Shown piece after piece: positions 1 to 5,906 of a stretch of 10,793 bases of DNA (position 1 is its first letter; each line of letters opens with the position of its first letter). The DNA is from an uncultured Oscillospiraceae bacterium (GTDB lineage Bacteria; Bacillota_A; Clostridia; Oscillospirales; Acutalibacteraceae). The notes under the pieces are model-generated. The model saw nothing but the letters and a program-made list of their open reading frames with translations. It ran no database searches and was not told the DNA's origin. The stretch spans positions 1 through 10,793 of the forward strand of contig CAJLZR010000015.1 of assembly GCA_905211185.1 (NCBI GenBank), written 5' to 3'. The position numbers were made by a program, and so were the translations under genes.

Positions 1-1
1 A

Positions 2-1348
2 GGAATTGTTTATGTAGAAGATGAGGATGCCTATGTACAGGTGAAAAATACATTACCGGGTCAGAGAGTGCGTTTTCAATTAAAGAAAGTAAAGAAGAAA
101 AGACCGGAGGGAAATCTGACGGAAGTTTTGGTGCCTTCGGAGATTGAAAAAGCAGTGCCGCCGTGTCCGCATTTTTCAGAATGTGGCGGTTGTGCGTACC
201 AGACACTTCCGTATGAGGAGCAGAAAAAACTGAAACTGAATCAGGTAAAAGCTTTGTTGGATGCTGTGTATCCGGATTTTCCACTGGATGAATGTGTGGA
301 AAGTCCTAGAATCTGGGAATACCGAAACAAAATGGAGTTTTCTTTTGGGGATGAAGTGAAAGATGGTCCGCTTACTTTGGGACTTCATAAACGAGGGAGT
401 TTTTATGATATTGTTTCCGTCCCTGACTGCCAGATTATTGATGAGGATTTACGCAAGGTGTTAAAGACAACGCAGGACTTTTTCCGGAATGCGAAACTGG
501 GTGGAAAAAGCATTGACTTTTATCATAAAATGCGCCATGAGGGCGTGCTTCGCCACCTGCTTGTACGTAAGGGATTAAAAACCGGGGAAATGTTAATCTG
601 TCTGGTGACATCTTCTCAGGGAGGAATCGATTCTGCGGAAGGGAAACAGTTACTTGAGAAATACAAAGATACGCTTCTTGCGTTAGAGACGACAGGGACG
701 TTTGCCGGTATTCTGCATATGACAAATGATAGTCTTTCGGATGTGGTGAAAGCAGACGCGGTAGATATTTTATATGGAAAAGATTATTTTTACGATGAAC
801 TTTTGGGACTGCGTTTTCGCATTACGCCGTTTTCCTTTTTCCAGACAAATTCTGCCGGAGCAGAGAAACTGTATTCGCTGGCAAGAGAATACATTGGTGA
901 TTTGACTGGGAAAAAGGTATATGACCTTTATAGCGGAACCGGAACGATTGCGCAGGTACTGGCACCGGTGGCAAAAGAGGTGACAGGAGTTGAAATCGTG
1001 GAAGAGGCAGTTTATGCAGCGGCAGAAAATGCCAAAGAAAATCAGCTGGACAACTGCACATTTTTGGCAGGAGATGTGTTGACGGTGTTGGATGAACTGA
1101 CGGAGGCACCGGACGCAATTGTCTTAGACCCACCAAGAGAGGGCATCCACCCAAAAGCAATTCGTAAAATTTTAGATTATGGATTATCCTCATTTGTTTA
1201 TATTTCCTGTAAGCCAACTTCGCTTGCCAGAGATTTAGAAGTGTTTTTGGAATATGGATATCAGCCGGTTAGGGCAAAATGTGTAGATATGTTTCCGTGG
1301 ACACGCGGGATAGAAACTGTGGTTCTCTTGAAAAGGGGAAAAAGGTGA
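2..1348 (+). CDS. rlmD: 23S rRNA (uracil-5-)-methyltransferase, RlmD/RumA family (5' end outside window)
   Basis: SAM-dependent enzyme that makes 5-methyluridine in 23S rRNA. The frame is open from base 2 and reads through GTG 41 as part of the N-terminal TRAM RNA-binding domain (PGQRVRF), so the true start lies left of the window; 448 residues are visible. An iron-sulfur site follows: Cys at 164, Cys at 182 and 191 in CGGC, and a fourth Cys near 428 (PDC). The C-terminal half is the Rossmann methyltransferase: FFQTN, the SAM loop DLYSGTGT, DPPREG, and the catalytic-Cys motif YISCKPTS. These motifs assign the TrmA/RumA family firmly; in Firmicutes one enzyme of this type (RlmCD) can serve both U747 and U1939, so exact site specificity is not settled. 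The codons are richer in G and C than those of tpiA-gpmI downstream. No terminator is visible after the stop. Confidence 0.93.
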   Translation, partial: GIVYVEDEDAYVQVKNTLPGQRVRFQLKKVKKKRPEGNLTEVLVPSEIEKAVPPCPHFSECGGCAYQTLPYEEQKKLKLNQVKALLDAVYPDFPLDECVESPRIWEYRNKMEFSFGDEVKDGPLTLGLHKRGSFYDIVSVPDCQIIDEDLRKVLKTTQDFFRNAKLGGKSIDFYHKMRHEGVLRHLLVRKGLKTGEMLICLVTSSQGGIDSAEGKQLLEKYKDTLLALETTGTFAGILHMTNDSLSDVVKADAVDILYGKDYFYDELLGLRFRITPFSFFQTNSAGAEKLYSLAREYIGDLTGKKVYDLYSGTGTIAQVLAPVAKEVTGVEIVEEAVYAAAENAKENQLDNCTFLAGDVLTVLDELTEAPDAIVLDPPREGIHPKAIRKILDYGLSSFVYISCKPTSLARDLEVFLEYGYQPVRAKCVDMFPWTRGIETVVLLKRGKR

Positions 1349-1367
1349 TTATTTTACAAAAATTAGA

Positions 1368-1395
1368 TTGCTTTCCAAAAACTTTATGATATAAT
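1368..1395 (+). promoter_or_regulatory. Sigma-A promoter for the first peptide gene
   Basis: TTGCTT at 1368-1373, a 16-base spacer, then TATAAT at 1390-1395. A TG one base before the -10 box makes it an extended -10 promoter. A start near 1402 would give a leader of about 24 bases that contains the strong ribosome site AGGGAGGG at 1411-1418. Confidence 0.6.
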
Positions 1396-1425
1396 TTTAT
1401 TCAATTATATTAGGGAGGGATTAAT

Positions 1426-1839
1426 ATGAAAAAAGAAACATTAAACAAAGAGGAAACGCAGGCAGTAAAAGAACTGATTGAAAAAATTCCTGACGAGGCA
1501 CTTGAAAAAGCAGTGGGAGGGCTGAGGCCCAGAACAAAACAAATTCTGCAAGGTATCGGTGCAACTGCACTTACAGCGGCAACAATATGGCTTGTGACTG
1601 ATAAACTGAAAAATGATATAAAAAGTTCTGATAATGATATAAAAACCAAGAAAAGAGATTCGTCTCCGAAGGTTACTTCTGGTTCTAAATACGATTCTTT
1701 TGATAATGATAATACAAAGCTTGATAATGTTCCTTCTGCCGGTTCGCGTTTTAATTGGGAATGGTATAACAATGATAATGAAAAGTTTGATGATCCGAAT
1801 TTTGGTGAGCCTAGTGCACCGCCCTATTGGGAAGTGTAA
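1426..1839 (+). CDS. Double-glycine-leader peptide precursor with membrane segment and Asp/Asn-rich tail
   Basis: 137 residues, start ATG with AGGGAGGG seven bases upstream. The first 32 residues form an acidic amphipathic leader ending in ALEKAVGG, close to the double-glycine signal cut by C39-peptidase ABC exporters. The predicted mature part begins LRPRTKQIL, runs into a hydrophobic stretch (about residues 43-57, GIGATALTAATIWLV), then a polar tail of about 75 residues with recurring Asp-Asn-Asp clusters and a C-terminus rich in Trp, Tyr and Pro. There is no Cys, which argues against lanthipeptide-type maturation. The gene downstream is related: both carry GGL, two residues, then R(T/S)KQIL and GIGA. 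It has its own promoter, and the next gene follows after 78 bases. Export as a bacteriocin-like or signalling peptide is inferred; a membrane-anchored small protein is the alternative. No named family was recognised. Confidence 0.72.
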   Translation: MKKETLNKEETQAVKELIEKIPDEALEKAVGGLRPRTKQILQGIGATALTAATIWLVTDKLKNDIKSSDNDIKTKKRDSSPKVTSGSKYDSFDNDNTKLDNVPSAGSRFNWEWYNNDNEKFDDPNFGEPSAPPYWEV

Positions 1840-1917
1840 CCGAAACTCGAGTGGTGGAGATATGAGCAATAGCGATAAAATTTAGGTATTTTTTATTTTC
1901 AGAAAGGGGTAATCAAA

Positions 1918-2397
1918 GTGGCAAGAGAGTTTAGCGGTGAAATAAGTGAAGAACAGGTTAAAGGTTTAAATAATTTTTTAGAACAAATGACCCCTGAAGA
2001 GCTTGAAAAAATAGCAGGAGGGTTTTCTGCGGCGGGAGCTGCGGCTGCGCTTTCCGGCGGAGCTAAAATTATGGCAGATAAGTTGCTTGGTGGGCTTTCC
2101 GAACGCAGTAAACAGATACTTAAACGGTTGGGAATTGGTGCAGCAGCGGTTGTAAGTTTATATTTGTTATATCGTACGTTGCCTGGGAATGGGACGCCTC
2201 CAGTTGAGAAGAGTCCTTCTGAGCAAAACTTGCCGATTACTCCATCAGAGGCAATTAACAGATTTTCTAAAAATAACGGTGGACTTACCGATGAACAAAT
2301 GAAGCGGCTTAATGATCTACCTTTTGACGATTCTTGTTGGACGTTTGACGATGTAAAATGGTGCCTGTACGGGTTTAGATCGGGTGACTTGAACTAG
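1918..2397 (+). CDS. Double-glycine-leader peptide precursor with a second internal GG site
   Basis: 159 residues, GTG start chosen because AAAGGGG lies eight bases upstream (1903-1909). The leader of 35 residues ends in TPEELEKIAGG, an almost ideal double-glycine processing signal. An Ala/Gly-rich segment (36-57) follows, then LLGGLSERSKQIL (56-68), which matches the predicted mature N-terminus of the upstream peptide (AVGGLRPRTKQIL). Next come a hydrophobic helix (about 71-86) and a soluble tail with Cys140 and Cys149, eight residues apart and flanked by Trp, which could form a disulfide after export. The protein therefore holds two candidate cleavage sites, at residue 35 and residue 59. 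It is probably co-transcribed with the gene at 1426. No modifying enzyme or transporter lies next to it. The function is unknown; exported bacteriocin-like or signalling peptide is an inference from the leader. Confidence 0.75.
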   Translation: MAREFSGEISEEQVKGLNNFLEQMTPEELEKIAGGFSAAGAAAALSGGAKIMADKLLGGLSERSKQILKRLGIGAAAVVSLYLLYRTLPGNGTPPVEKSPSEQNLPITPSEAINRFSKNNGGLTDEQMKRLNDLPFDDSCWTFDDVKWCLYGFRSGDLN

Positions 2398-2462
2398 TTT
2401 TGTGAGTCTAAATATAGGATAGTAATAAGCTTGGGCAAAGAAATATTAATATTTTTGTTTTT

Positions 2463-2487
2463 AAGTCGACATGGGCGGCTTTTTTTA
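2463..2487 (+). terminator. Candidate intrinsic terminator after the two peptide genes
   Basis: AAGTCG (2463-2468) can pair with CGGCTT (2476-2481) with one G-U pair around a seven-base loop, followed by a run of T (2481-2487). The stem is only six pairs, so this is a modest terminator. It sits in the 148-base gap between the second peptide gene and tpiA. Confidence 0.45.
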
Positions 2488-2545
2488 TTTTGCGGTTTAA
2501 TTTATAATGGTTTTAAATTTAGCAAGACACAGTGGAGGCGTTATC

Positions 2546-3313
2546 GTGAGTAATAAAAAATTTATTGTTGCAAACTGGAAAATGAATAAAACTGTAAGTG
2601 AGGCAGAGGAATTTTTAAAAAGATTTATTTCACTAAATAAAAATATAGATATTGAGGTTGCGATTTGTCCGCCATTTTTGTGTTTGGAAAAAGCTTTAAA
2701 AATTTGCAAGGAAAGTAAAATAAAAATTGGTGCGCAAAATTGCCATTTTGAGAAGAGCGGCGCTTTTACGGGGGAAATATCGGCAAATATGCTGGCAAGT
2801 ATTGGCGCCGAGTATGTGATATTGGGGCACAGCGAAAGAAGAAATTATTTTTATGAAACAGATAAAATCGTAAACAAAAAAGTAAAAACGGTACTCGAAA
2901 ATAAACTAAAACCGATTATTTGTGTAGGCGAAACACTCTCAGAGCGAGAAAAAGGCAAAGAAAAAGAAAAAATAAAAACGCAAATCGGGCTTACTTTCAA
3001 AGATATTCCGCCTGAAAAAATTTCGGAAATTGTAGTTGCTTATGAACCGATTTGGGCCATAGGAACGGGCAAAACTGTAAGTATAGAAGAATGCAAAGAG
3101 ATGTTTGTTTTTATAAAAAATTATTTGTCTTTCGAATATGGACTTAAGGAATCTCGGAGTATAAGACTTCTCTATGGCGGTTCGATGAATGAGAAAAACG
3201 CAAAAGAGCTTTTATCGGTTCCAAATGTAGATGGCGGTCTTATCGGCGGAGCATCTTTGAATCCTTTTAAATTTACCGATATTATAAATCAAGCGGAAAG
3301 CGTGGTGCAGTAA
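2546..3313 (+). CDS. tpiA: Triosephosphate isomerase
   Basis: Interconverts dihydroxyacetone phosphate and glyceraldehyde 3-phosphate in glycolysis, in the cytoplasm. The GTG at 2546 is preferred over the in-frame ATG at 2507: TGGAGG (2533-2538) is seven bases before it, and the family N-terminus KFIVANWKMNK then starts within a few residues. The resulting 255 residues is the usual length. All the catalytic landmarks are present: Asn and Lys in ANWKMNK, the catalytic His in GHSERR, the catalytic Glu in AYEPIWAIGTGK with the mobile loop 6, and the phosphate-binding YGGS and GGLIGGASL. gpmI follows two bases after the stop, so the two form an operon. A TATAAT at 2503-2508 could be its -10 box, but the -35 region is only a T-run. 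gapA and pgk, which often precede it in Firmicutes, are absent; peptide genes stand in their place. Confidence 0.97.
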   Translation: MSNKKFIVANWKMNKTVSEAEEFLKRFISLNKNIDIEVAICPPFLCLEKALKICKESKIKIGAQNCHFEKSGAFTGEISANMLASIGAEYVILGHSERRNYFYETDKIVNKKVKTVLENKLKPIICVGETLSEREKGKEKEKIKTQIGLTFKDIPPEKISEIVVAYEPIWAIGTGKTVSIEECKEMFVFIKNYLSFEYGLKESRSIRLLYGGSMNEKNAKELLSVPNVDGGLIGGASLNPFKFTDIINQAESVVQ

Positions 3314-3315
3314 AT

Positions 3316-4821
3316 ATGAATAACAAAAAAAGAGTTTTACTTATAATAATGGATGGGTTTGGAATCGGAAAAAAAGACGAAAATAACGCAATTTTTATAG
3401 CCAAAACCCCTACGCTTGATAAAATATTTAAAGAAAATTCATACACCGAACTTTTTGCTTCCGGAAGTTATGTTGGTCTTCCGGAGGAGCAAATGGGGAA
3501 CTCTGAAGTTGGGCATTTAAATATCGGAGCGGGAAGAGTTGTTTATCAAGATTTAACCTATATAAATAAATGTATTGAAGACGGGAGTTTTTACGAAAAT
3601 AAAGAACTTATAAACTTGGTGGAAACCGCTCAAAAAAACAGCTCTTCGCTTCATTTAATGGGATTACTTTCAGATGGTGGAGTACATAGCAGTATAGAAC
3701 ATTTTTTTGCTGTTTTAAAGCTTGCCAAAAAATATAAATTAAAAAAAGTTTATATCCATGTTTGGACCGATGGGCGTGATACGCTGCCTAAATCAGCGCT
3801 CCGGTACATAAAAACGCTTGAAGATTTTATAGCCCAAAATGAAATTGGAGAAGTTGCAACAATCAGCGGGCGATACTTTGCAATGGATAGAGATAAAAAC
3901 TGGGAGCGCACCGAACTTGCTTTTAATGCAATTTTTAGTGCTCAAGGCGATAAATTCCAAAATGCTAAAAAGGCCATAGAAAATTCATATTTAAAAAAGG
4001 TTACTGATGAATTTATAAAGCCGTGTGTGAGCGAAGGCTATGAAGGAATAAAAAAGGGCGACTGTGTTTTATGTTTGAATTTTAGATCAGACAGAGCGCG
4101 GCAAATTACGAAGATGTTTACCGAAAATTTTCAGCATAAAAACATCTTGGAAACCGTAAAATATTATTCGCTTACTTCTTATGATGAAACGTTTAAAAAC
4201 GTAAATGTTATCTTTAAACCAAGGATTATGAAAAACACTTTGGGAGAATATGTGGCAGATTGTGGATTAAAACAACTCAGGACCGCTGAAACCGAAAAGT
4301 ATGCTCACGTTACGTTTTTTCTAAATGGAGGAGTGGAAAAGCCAAATAAAAACGAAGATAGAATAATAGTTAAATCACCGAGCGTCAAAACATACGATTT
4401 AAAGCCGGAAATGAGTGCTTTTGCCGTTACGGAAGAAGTACTAAACGGCATAAGAAGCCAAAAGTATGATTTAATAATTGTTAATTTTGCAAATCCCGAT
4501 ATGGTGGGGCATACCGGTAATATAGAGGCGACAGTAAAAGCGGTTGAAACCGTGGATGAATGCGTTTTAAAATTAAAAAATGAAATGAAAAAATTTGGCG
4601 GTACAATGATTATTACGGCAGATCATGGGAATGCGGAAAAGATGAAAGATGAAAACGGCGAACCGTTTACTTCTCACACAACAGCAAAAGTACCGTTTGT
4701 TATTTTAGATTGCCACGAAAAGTTAAAAGAAAGTGGAAGCCTTTGTGATATAGCTCCCACGATTTTAAAAATACTGGATTTAAAAAAGCCACCTGAAATG
4801 ACGGGGAAAAGTCTTTTTTAA
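3316..4821 (+). CDS. gpmI: 2,3-bisphosphoglycerate-independent phosphoglycerate mutase
   Basis: Manganese-dependent cytoplasmic enzyme converting 3-phosphoglycerate to 2-phosphoglycerate. Its 501 residues are close to the typical 510. The alkaline-phosphatase-type metal sites are visible: Asp in IIMDGFG, the phospho-acceptor Ser in NSEVGHLNIGAGR, Asp and His in NFANPDMVGHTGN, and Asp-His in TADHGNAEKM. The inserted substrate-binding domain shows TDGRDTLPKSA, GRYFAMDRDKNWER and NFRSDRARQIT. The ATG lies two bases after the tpiA stop and has only a weak ribosome site, so translation is probably coupled to tpiA. It ends four bases from the convergent spoVT gene, with no hairpin between the two stops. 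In sporeformers this Mn- and pH-sensitive mutase controls 3-phosphoglycerate storage in spores, which is a known property of the family and not something seen here. Confidence 0.97.
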   Translation: MNNKKRVLLIIMDGFGIGKKDENNAIFIAKTPTLDKIFKENSYTELFASGSYVGLPEEQMGNSEVGHLNIGAGRVVYQDLTYINKCIEDGSFYENKELINLVETAQKNSSSLHLMGLLSDGGVHSSIEHFFAVLKLAKKYKLKKVYIHVWTDGRDTLPKSALRYIKTLEDFIAQNEIGEVATISGRYFAMDRDKNWERTELAFNAIFSAQGDKFQNAKKAIENSYLKKVTDEFIKPCVSEGYEGIKKGDCVLCLNFRSDRARQITKMFTENFQHKNILETVKYYSLTSYDETFKNVNVIFKPRIMKNTLGEYVADCGLKQLRTAETEKYAHVTFFLNGGVEKPNKNEDRIIVKSPSVKTYDLKPEMSAFAVTEEVLNGIRSQKYDLIIVNFANPDMVGHTGNIEATVKAVETVDECVLKLKNEMKKFGGTMIITADHGNAEKMKDENGEPFTSHTTAKVPFVILDCHEKLKESGSLCDIAPTILKILDLKKPPEMTGKSLF

Positions 4822-4825
4822 AATA

Positions 4826-5371
4826 TTAATCTTCCAGCTCACTTCCTAAAAATTCTGCGGATATTTTTACGATTTTTTCTATGTTTTTTAAATCGCTGTT
4901 TTTTAAAGTTTCGTTTTTTAAAACTATTATACTGCCGCAAAGATCTCCGTTTGCAATAATCGGAAACATAAATAAACATTCATTTTTAGTTTTTTCTATG
5001 GGCTTAATTTTGGCAGTGTTATTTTCCGTTTCGGATATACTTTTTCGAGCCTCCATAATTTCTCTTAAAAAAGGTGTTATTTTTTCTCCTATAAATTCTT
5101 TTCTTGATGTACCGCAGGCGGCAACTATAGATTCTTTATCGCTTATAAGAGTGGGCATACCGATTGAGCGTGATAAAATTTCCGAATACCTATTCATAAT
5201 ACCGCTGGAGTGCTTAACAACAGAATGCTTTTTAAAAATTATTTCTTCGGTATTGCCTGTATAAATTTCGAGTAAATCCCCTTCTCTGATATGAAAACTG
5301 CGCCTCAGTTCTTTGGGTATTACAATTCTTCCGAGTTCGTCTATTCTTCTTACTATTCCTGTAGATTTCAA
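4826..5371 (-). CDS. spoVT: Stage V sporulation protein T, AbrB-family transcription regulator
   Basis: Forespore transcription factor that in Bacillus adjusts sigma-G-dependent genes. The 181 residues match the SpoVT length (178 in B. subtilis). The N-terminal swapped-hairpin AbrB DNA-binding domain (1-50) is highly conserved: STGIVRRIDELGRIVIPKEL, then REGDLLEIYTG. The rest is the GAF-like domain, with the family pattern of a central ACGTSRKEF segment and PIIANGDLCGSIIVLK near the end. Start is TTG at 5371, supported by AAAGGAGG seven bases upstream and by the N-terminus aligning with SpoVT. Other AbrB proteins (AbrB, Abh) are much shorter, so the GAF-like half decides the assignment. It converges on gpmI and diverges from the ferredoxin gene. 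A sigma-G-like promoter lies upstream, as expected for this gene. Confidence 0.95.
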   Translation of the reverse strand: MKSTGIVRRIDELGRIVIPKELRRSFHIREGDLLEIYTGNTEEIIFKKHSVVKHSSGIMNRYSEILSRSIGMPTLISDKESIVAACGTSRKEFIGEKITPFLREIMEARKSISETENNTAKIKPIEKTKNECLFMFPIIANGDLCGSIIVLKNETLKNSDLKNIEKIVKISAEFLGSELED

Positions 5372-5405
5372 AGCGAAACCTCCTTTTGGTTTTTATATTT
5401 ATTTT

Positions 5406-5435
5406 TAGTTTGACAAAATCTTTGAAAAATATACA
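5406..5435 (-). promoter_or_regulatory. Candidate sigma-G (forespore) promoter of spoVT
   Basis: On the minus strand TGTATA (5435-5430) is followed by 17 bases and CAAACTA (5412-5406). The -35 fits the sigma-G pattern GHATR and the -10 differs from CATnHTA at one position. A start near 5398 leaves about 26 bases before the TTG, including the ribosome site. spoVT is a sigma-G gene in B. subtilis. Confidence 0.5.
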
Positions 5436-5437
5436 TT
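5410..5437 (+). promoter_or_regulatory. Possible second sigma-A promoter toward the ferredoxin gene
   Basis: TTGACA (5410-5415), 16 bases, TACATT (5432-5437) on the plus strand. The -35 is perfect and the -10 is fair. It overlaps the spoVT promoter on the other strand, so the two could interfere. The stronger promoter at 5476-5504 makes this one uncertain. Confidence 0.3.
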
Positions 5438-5463
5438 TTTTAAATACCAAAAATAAATTTTTA

Positions 5464-5490
5464 AGCGCAATGATGTTGATAAGGTGCGCT
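5464..5490. promoter_or_regulatory. Inverted repeat across the ferredoxin promoter
   Basis: AGCGCA (5464-5469) and TGCGCT (5485-5490) are perfect inverted copies 15 bases apart. They bracket the -35 box of the ferredoxin promoter and reach into its spacer. The position suits a dimeric repressor, but no known regulator motif was recognised. Confidence 0.3.
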
Positions 5491-5504
5491 AATTTATATA
5501 TAAT
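5476..5504 (+). promoter_or_regulatory. Sigma-A promoter of the ferredoxin gene
   Basis: TTGATA (5476-5481), a 17-base spacer, TATAAT (5499-5504): five of six and six of six consensus bases at ideal spacing. Transcription should begin near 5511, leaving a leader of about 47 bases. Confidence 0.75.
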
Positions 5505-5505
5505 T

Positions 5506-5530
5506 ATTAGTGAGCGCTATGCTCGCTGAT
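5506..5530 (+). promoter_or_regulatory. Hairpin at the predicted start of the ferredoxin transcript
   Basis: ATTAGTGAGC (5506-5515) pairs with GCTCGCTGAT (5521-5530) around the loop GCTAT: ten pairs, two of them G-U. It begins two bases after the -10 box, so it is either an operator at the start site or, if transcription begins upstream enough, a 5' stem that protects the mRNA. No T-run follows, so it is not a terminator. Confidence 0.45.
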
Positions 5531-5557
5531 TATGATTTTTGAGAGGGAGAAGTATTA

Positions 5558-5755
5558 ATGAAAGTTACTGTTGACCAAGAAGTATGTATAGGATGTGGAA
5601 TGTGCATAGATATTTGCCCGGAAGTTTTTAGATTTAATGATGATTCTAAGTCGGAGGTTATTTCCGAAACAATCCCCGAAGGTTTAGAAGCAAAAACAGA
5701 AGAAGCAAAAGAAGTTTGTCCTGTTGATGCAATTGTTACGGAAGAGGCAAAATAA
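5558..5755 (+). CDS. Small [4Fe-4S] ferredoxin, single cluster
   Basis: Low-potential cytoplasmic electron carrier, 65 residues. The N-terminal motif CIGCGMCIDICP supplies Cys10, Cys13 and Cys16, and Cys54 in CPVDAI near the C-terminus completes one [4Fe-4S] site. Cys20 is extra; in related mono-cluster ferredoxins an equivalent Cys can pair in a disulfide. The middle (21-53) lacks a second CxxCxxC, so this is the one-cluster type and not the common clostridial 2[4Fe-4S] type. The protein is strongly acidic, as usual. ATG is preceded by AGGGAGA at about seven bases. It is monocistronic, with its own promoter and a strong terminator. Its final codons recur in frame after the TAA (5756-5797). 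The redox partner cannot be told from the neighbours. Confidence 0.93.
   Translation: MKVTVDQEVCIGCGMCIDICPEVFRFNDDSKSEVISETIPEGLEAKTEEAKEVCPVDAIVTEEAK
5705..5746 (+). repeat. Original copy of the repeated ferredoxin 3' segment
   Basis: Codons for AKEVCPVDAIVTEE, including the fourth cluster ligand. The same segment recurs 51 bases later at 5756-5797. Confidence 0.65.
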
Positions 5756-5797
5756 GCAAAAGAAAGTTGCTCCGTTGATGCAATCGTTGTTGAATAG
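5756..5797 (+). pseudogene. In-frame duplicated ferredoxin tail after the stop codon
   Basis: Directly after the ferredoxin TAA the same frame reads AKESCSVDAIVVE and then TAG. Over the first 39 bases it matches 5705-5743 at 30 positions; the offset of 51 bases is exactly 17 codons. The Cys of CPVDAI is kept (CSVDAI) but the Pro is lost. It has no start or ribosome site of its own, so it is read as a relic of a tandem 3'-end duplication, or as a former C-terminal extension cut off by a new stop. Readthrough would add 13 residues. Confidence 0.6.
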
Positions 5798-5834
5798 TTT
5801 TTGTTTTTCTTTAAGATAAAAATTTATTTTTTAA

Positions 5835-5861
5835 AAGACCATGCACCGAGTGCATGGTTTT
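5835..5861. terminator. Bidirectional terminator between ferredoxin and ankyrin genes
   Basis: ACCATGCAC (5838-5846), loop CGA, GTGCATGGT (5850-5858): nine perfect pairs, extended by A-T pairs to a T-run on the plus strand and a matching A-run upstream. It lies between two convergent genes and can serve both. Confidence 0.85.
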
Positions 5862-5906
5862 CTATATACAAAAATTTTCAAGCAGAGTTTTGCATGGAGT
5901 TAGATT

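Noticed and set aside
822..1217. 131-residue open frame on the minus strand inside rlmD
   Set aside because: It lies opposite conserved rlmD motifs, has no ribosome site and its composition is that of a shadow frame.
1862..1885. Seven-codon frame (MSNSDKI) between the two peptide genes with GGAG nearby
   Set aside because: Only two bases separate GGAG from the ATG, too close for initiation, and seven residues give nothing to recognise.
2441..2454. 14-base perfect palindrome AAATATTAATATTT
   Set aside because: Built only of A and T in an AT-rich gap, with no second copy; expected by chance.
2507..2545. Upstream in-frame ATG as the tpiA start
   Set aside because: It overlaps a possible -10 box, has no ribosome site, and adds 13 residues not typical of the family; GTG 2546 has TGGAGG at ideal spacing.
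4881..5264. 127-residue plus-strand frame opposite spoVT
   Set aside because: Hydrophobic shadow of the minus-strand spoVT coding sequence with no start signals.
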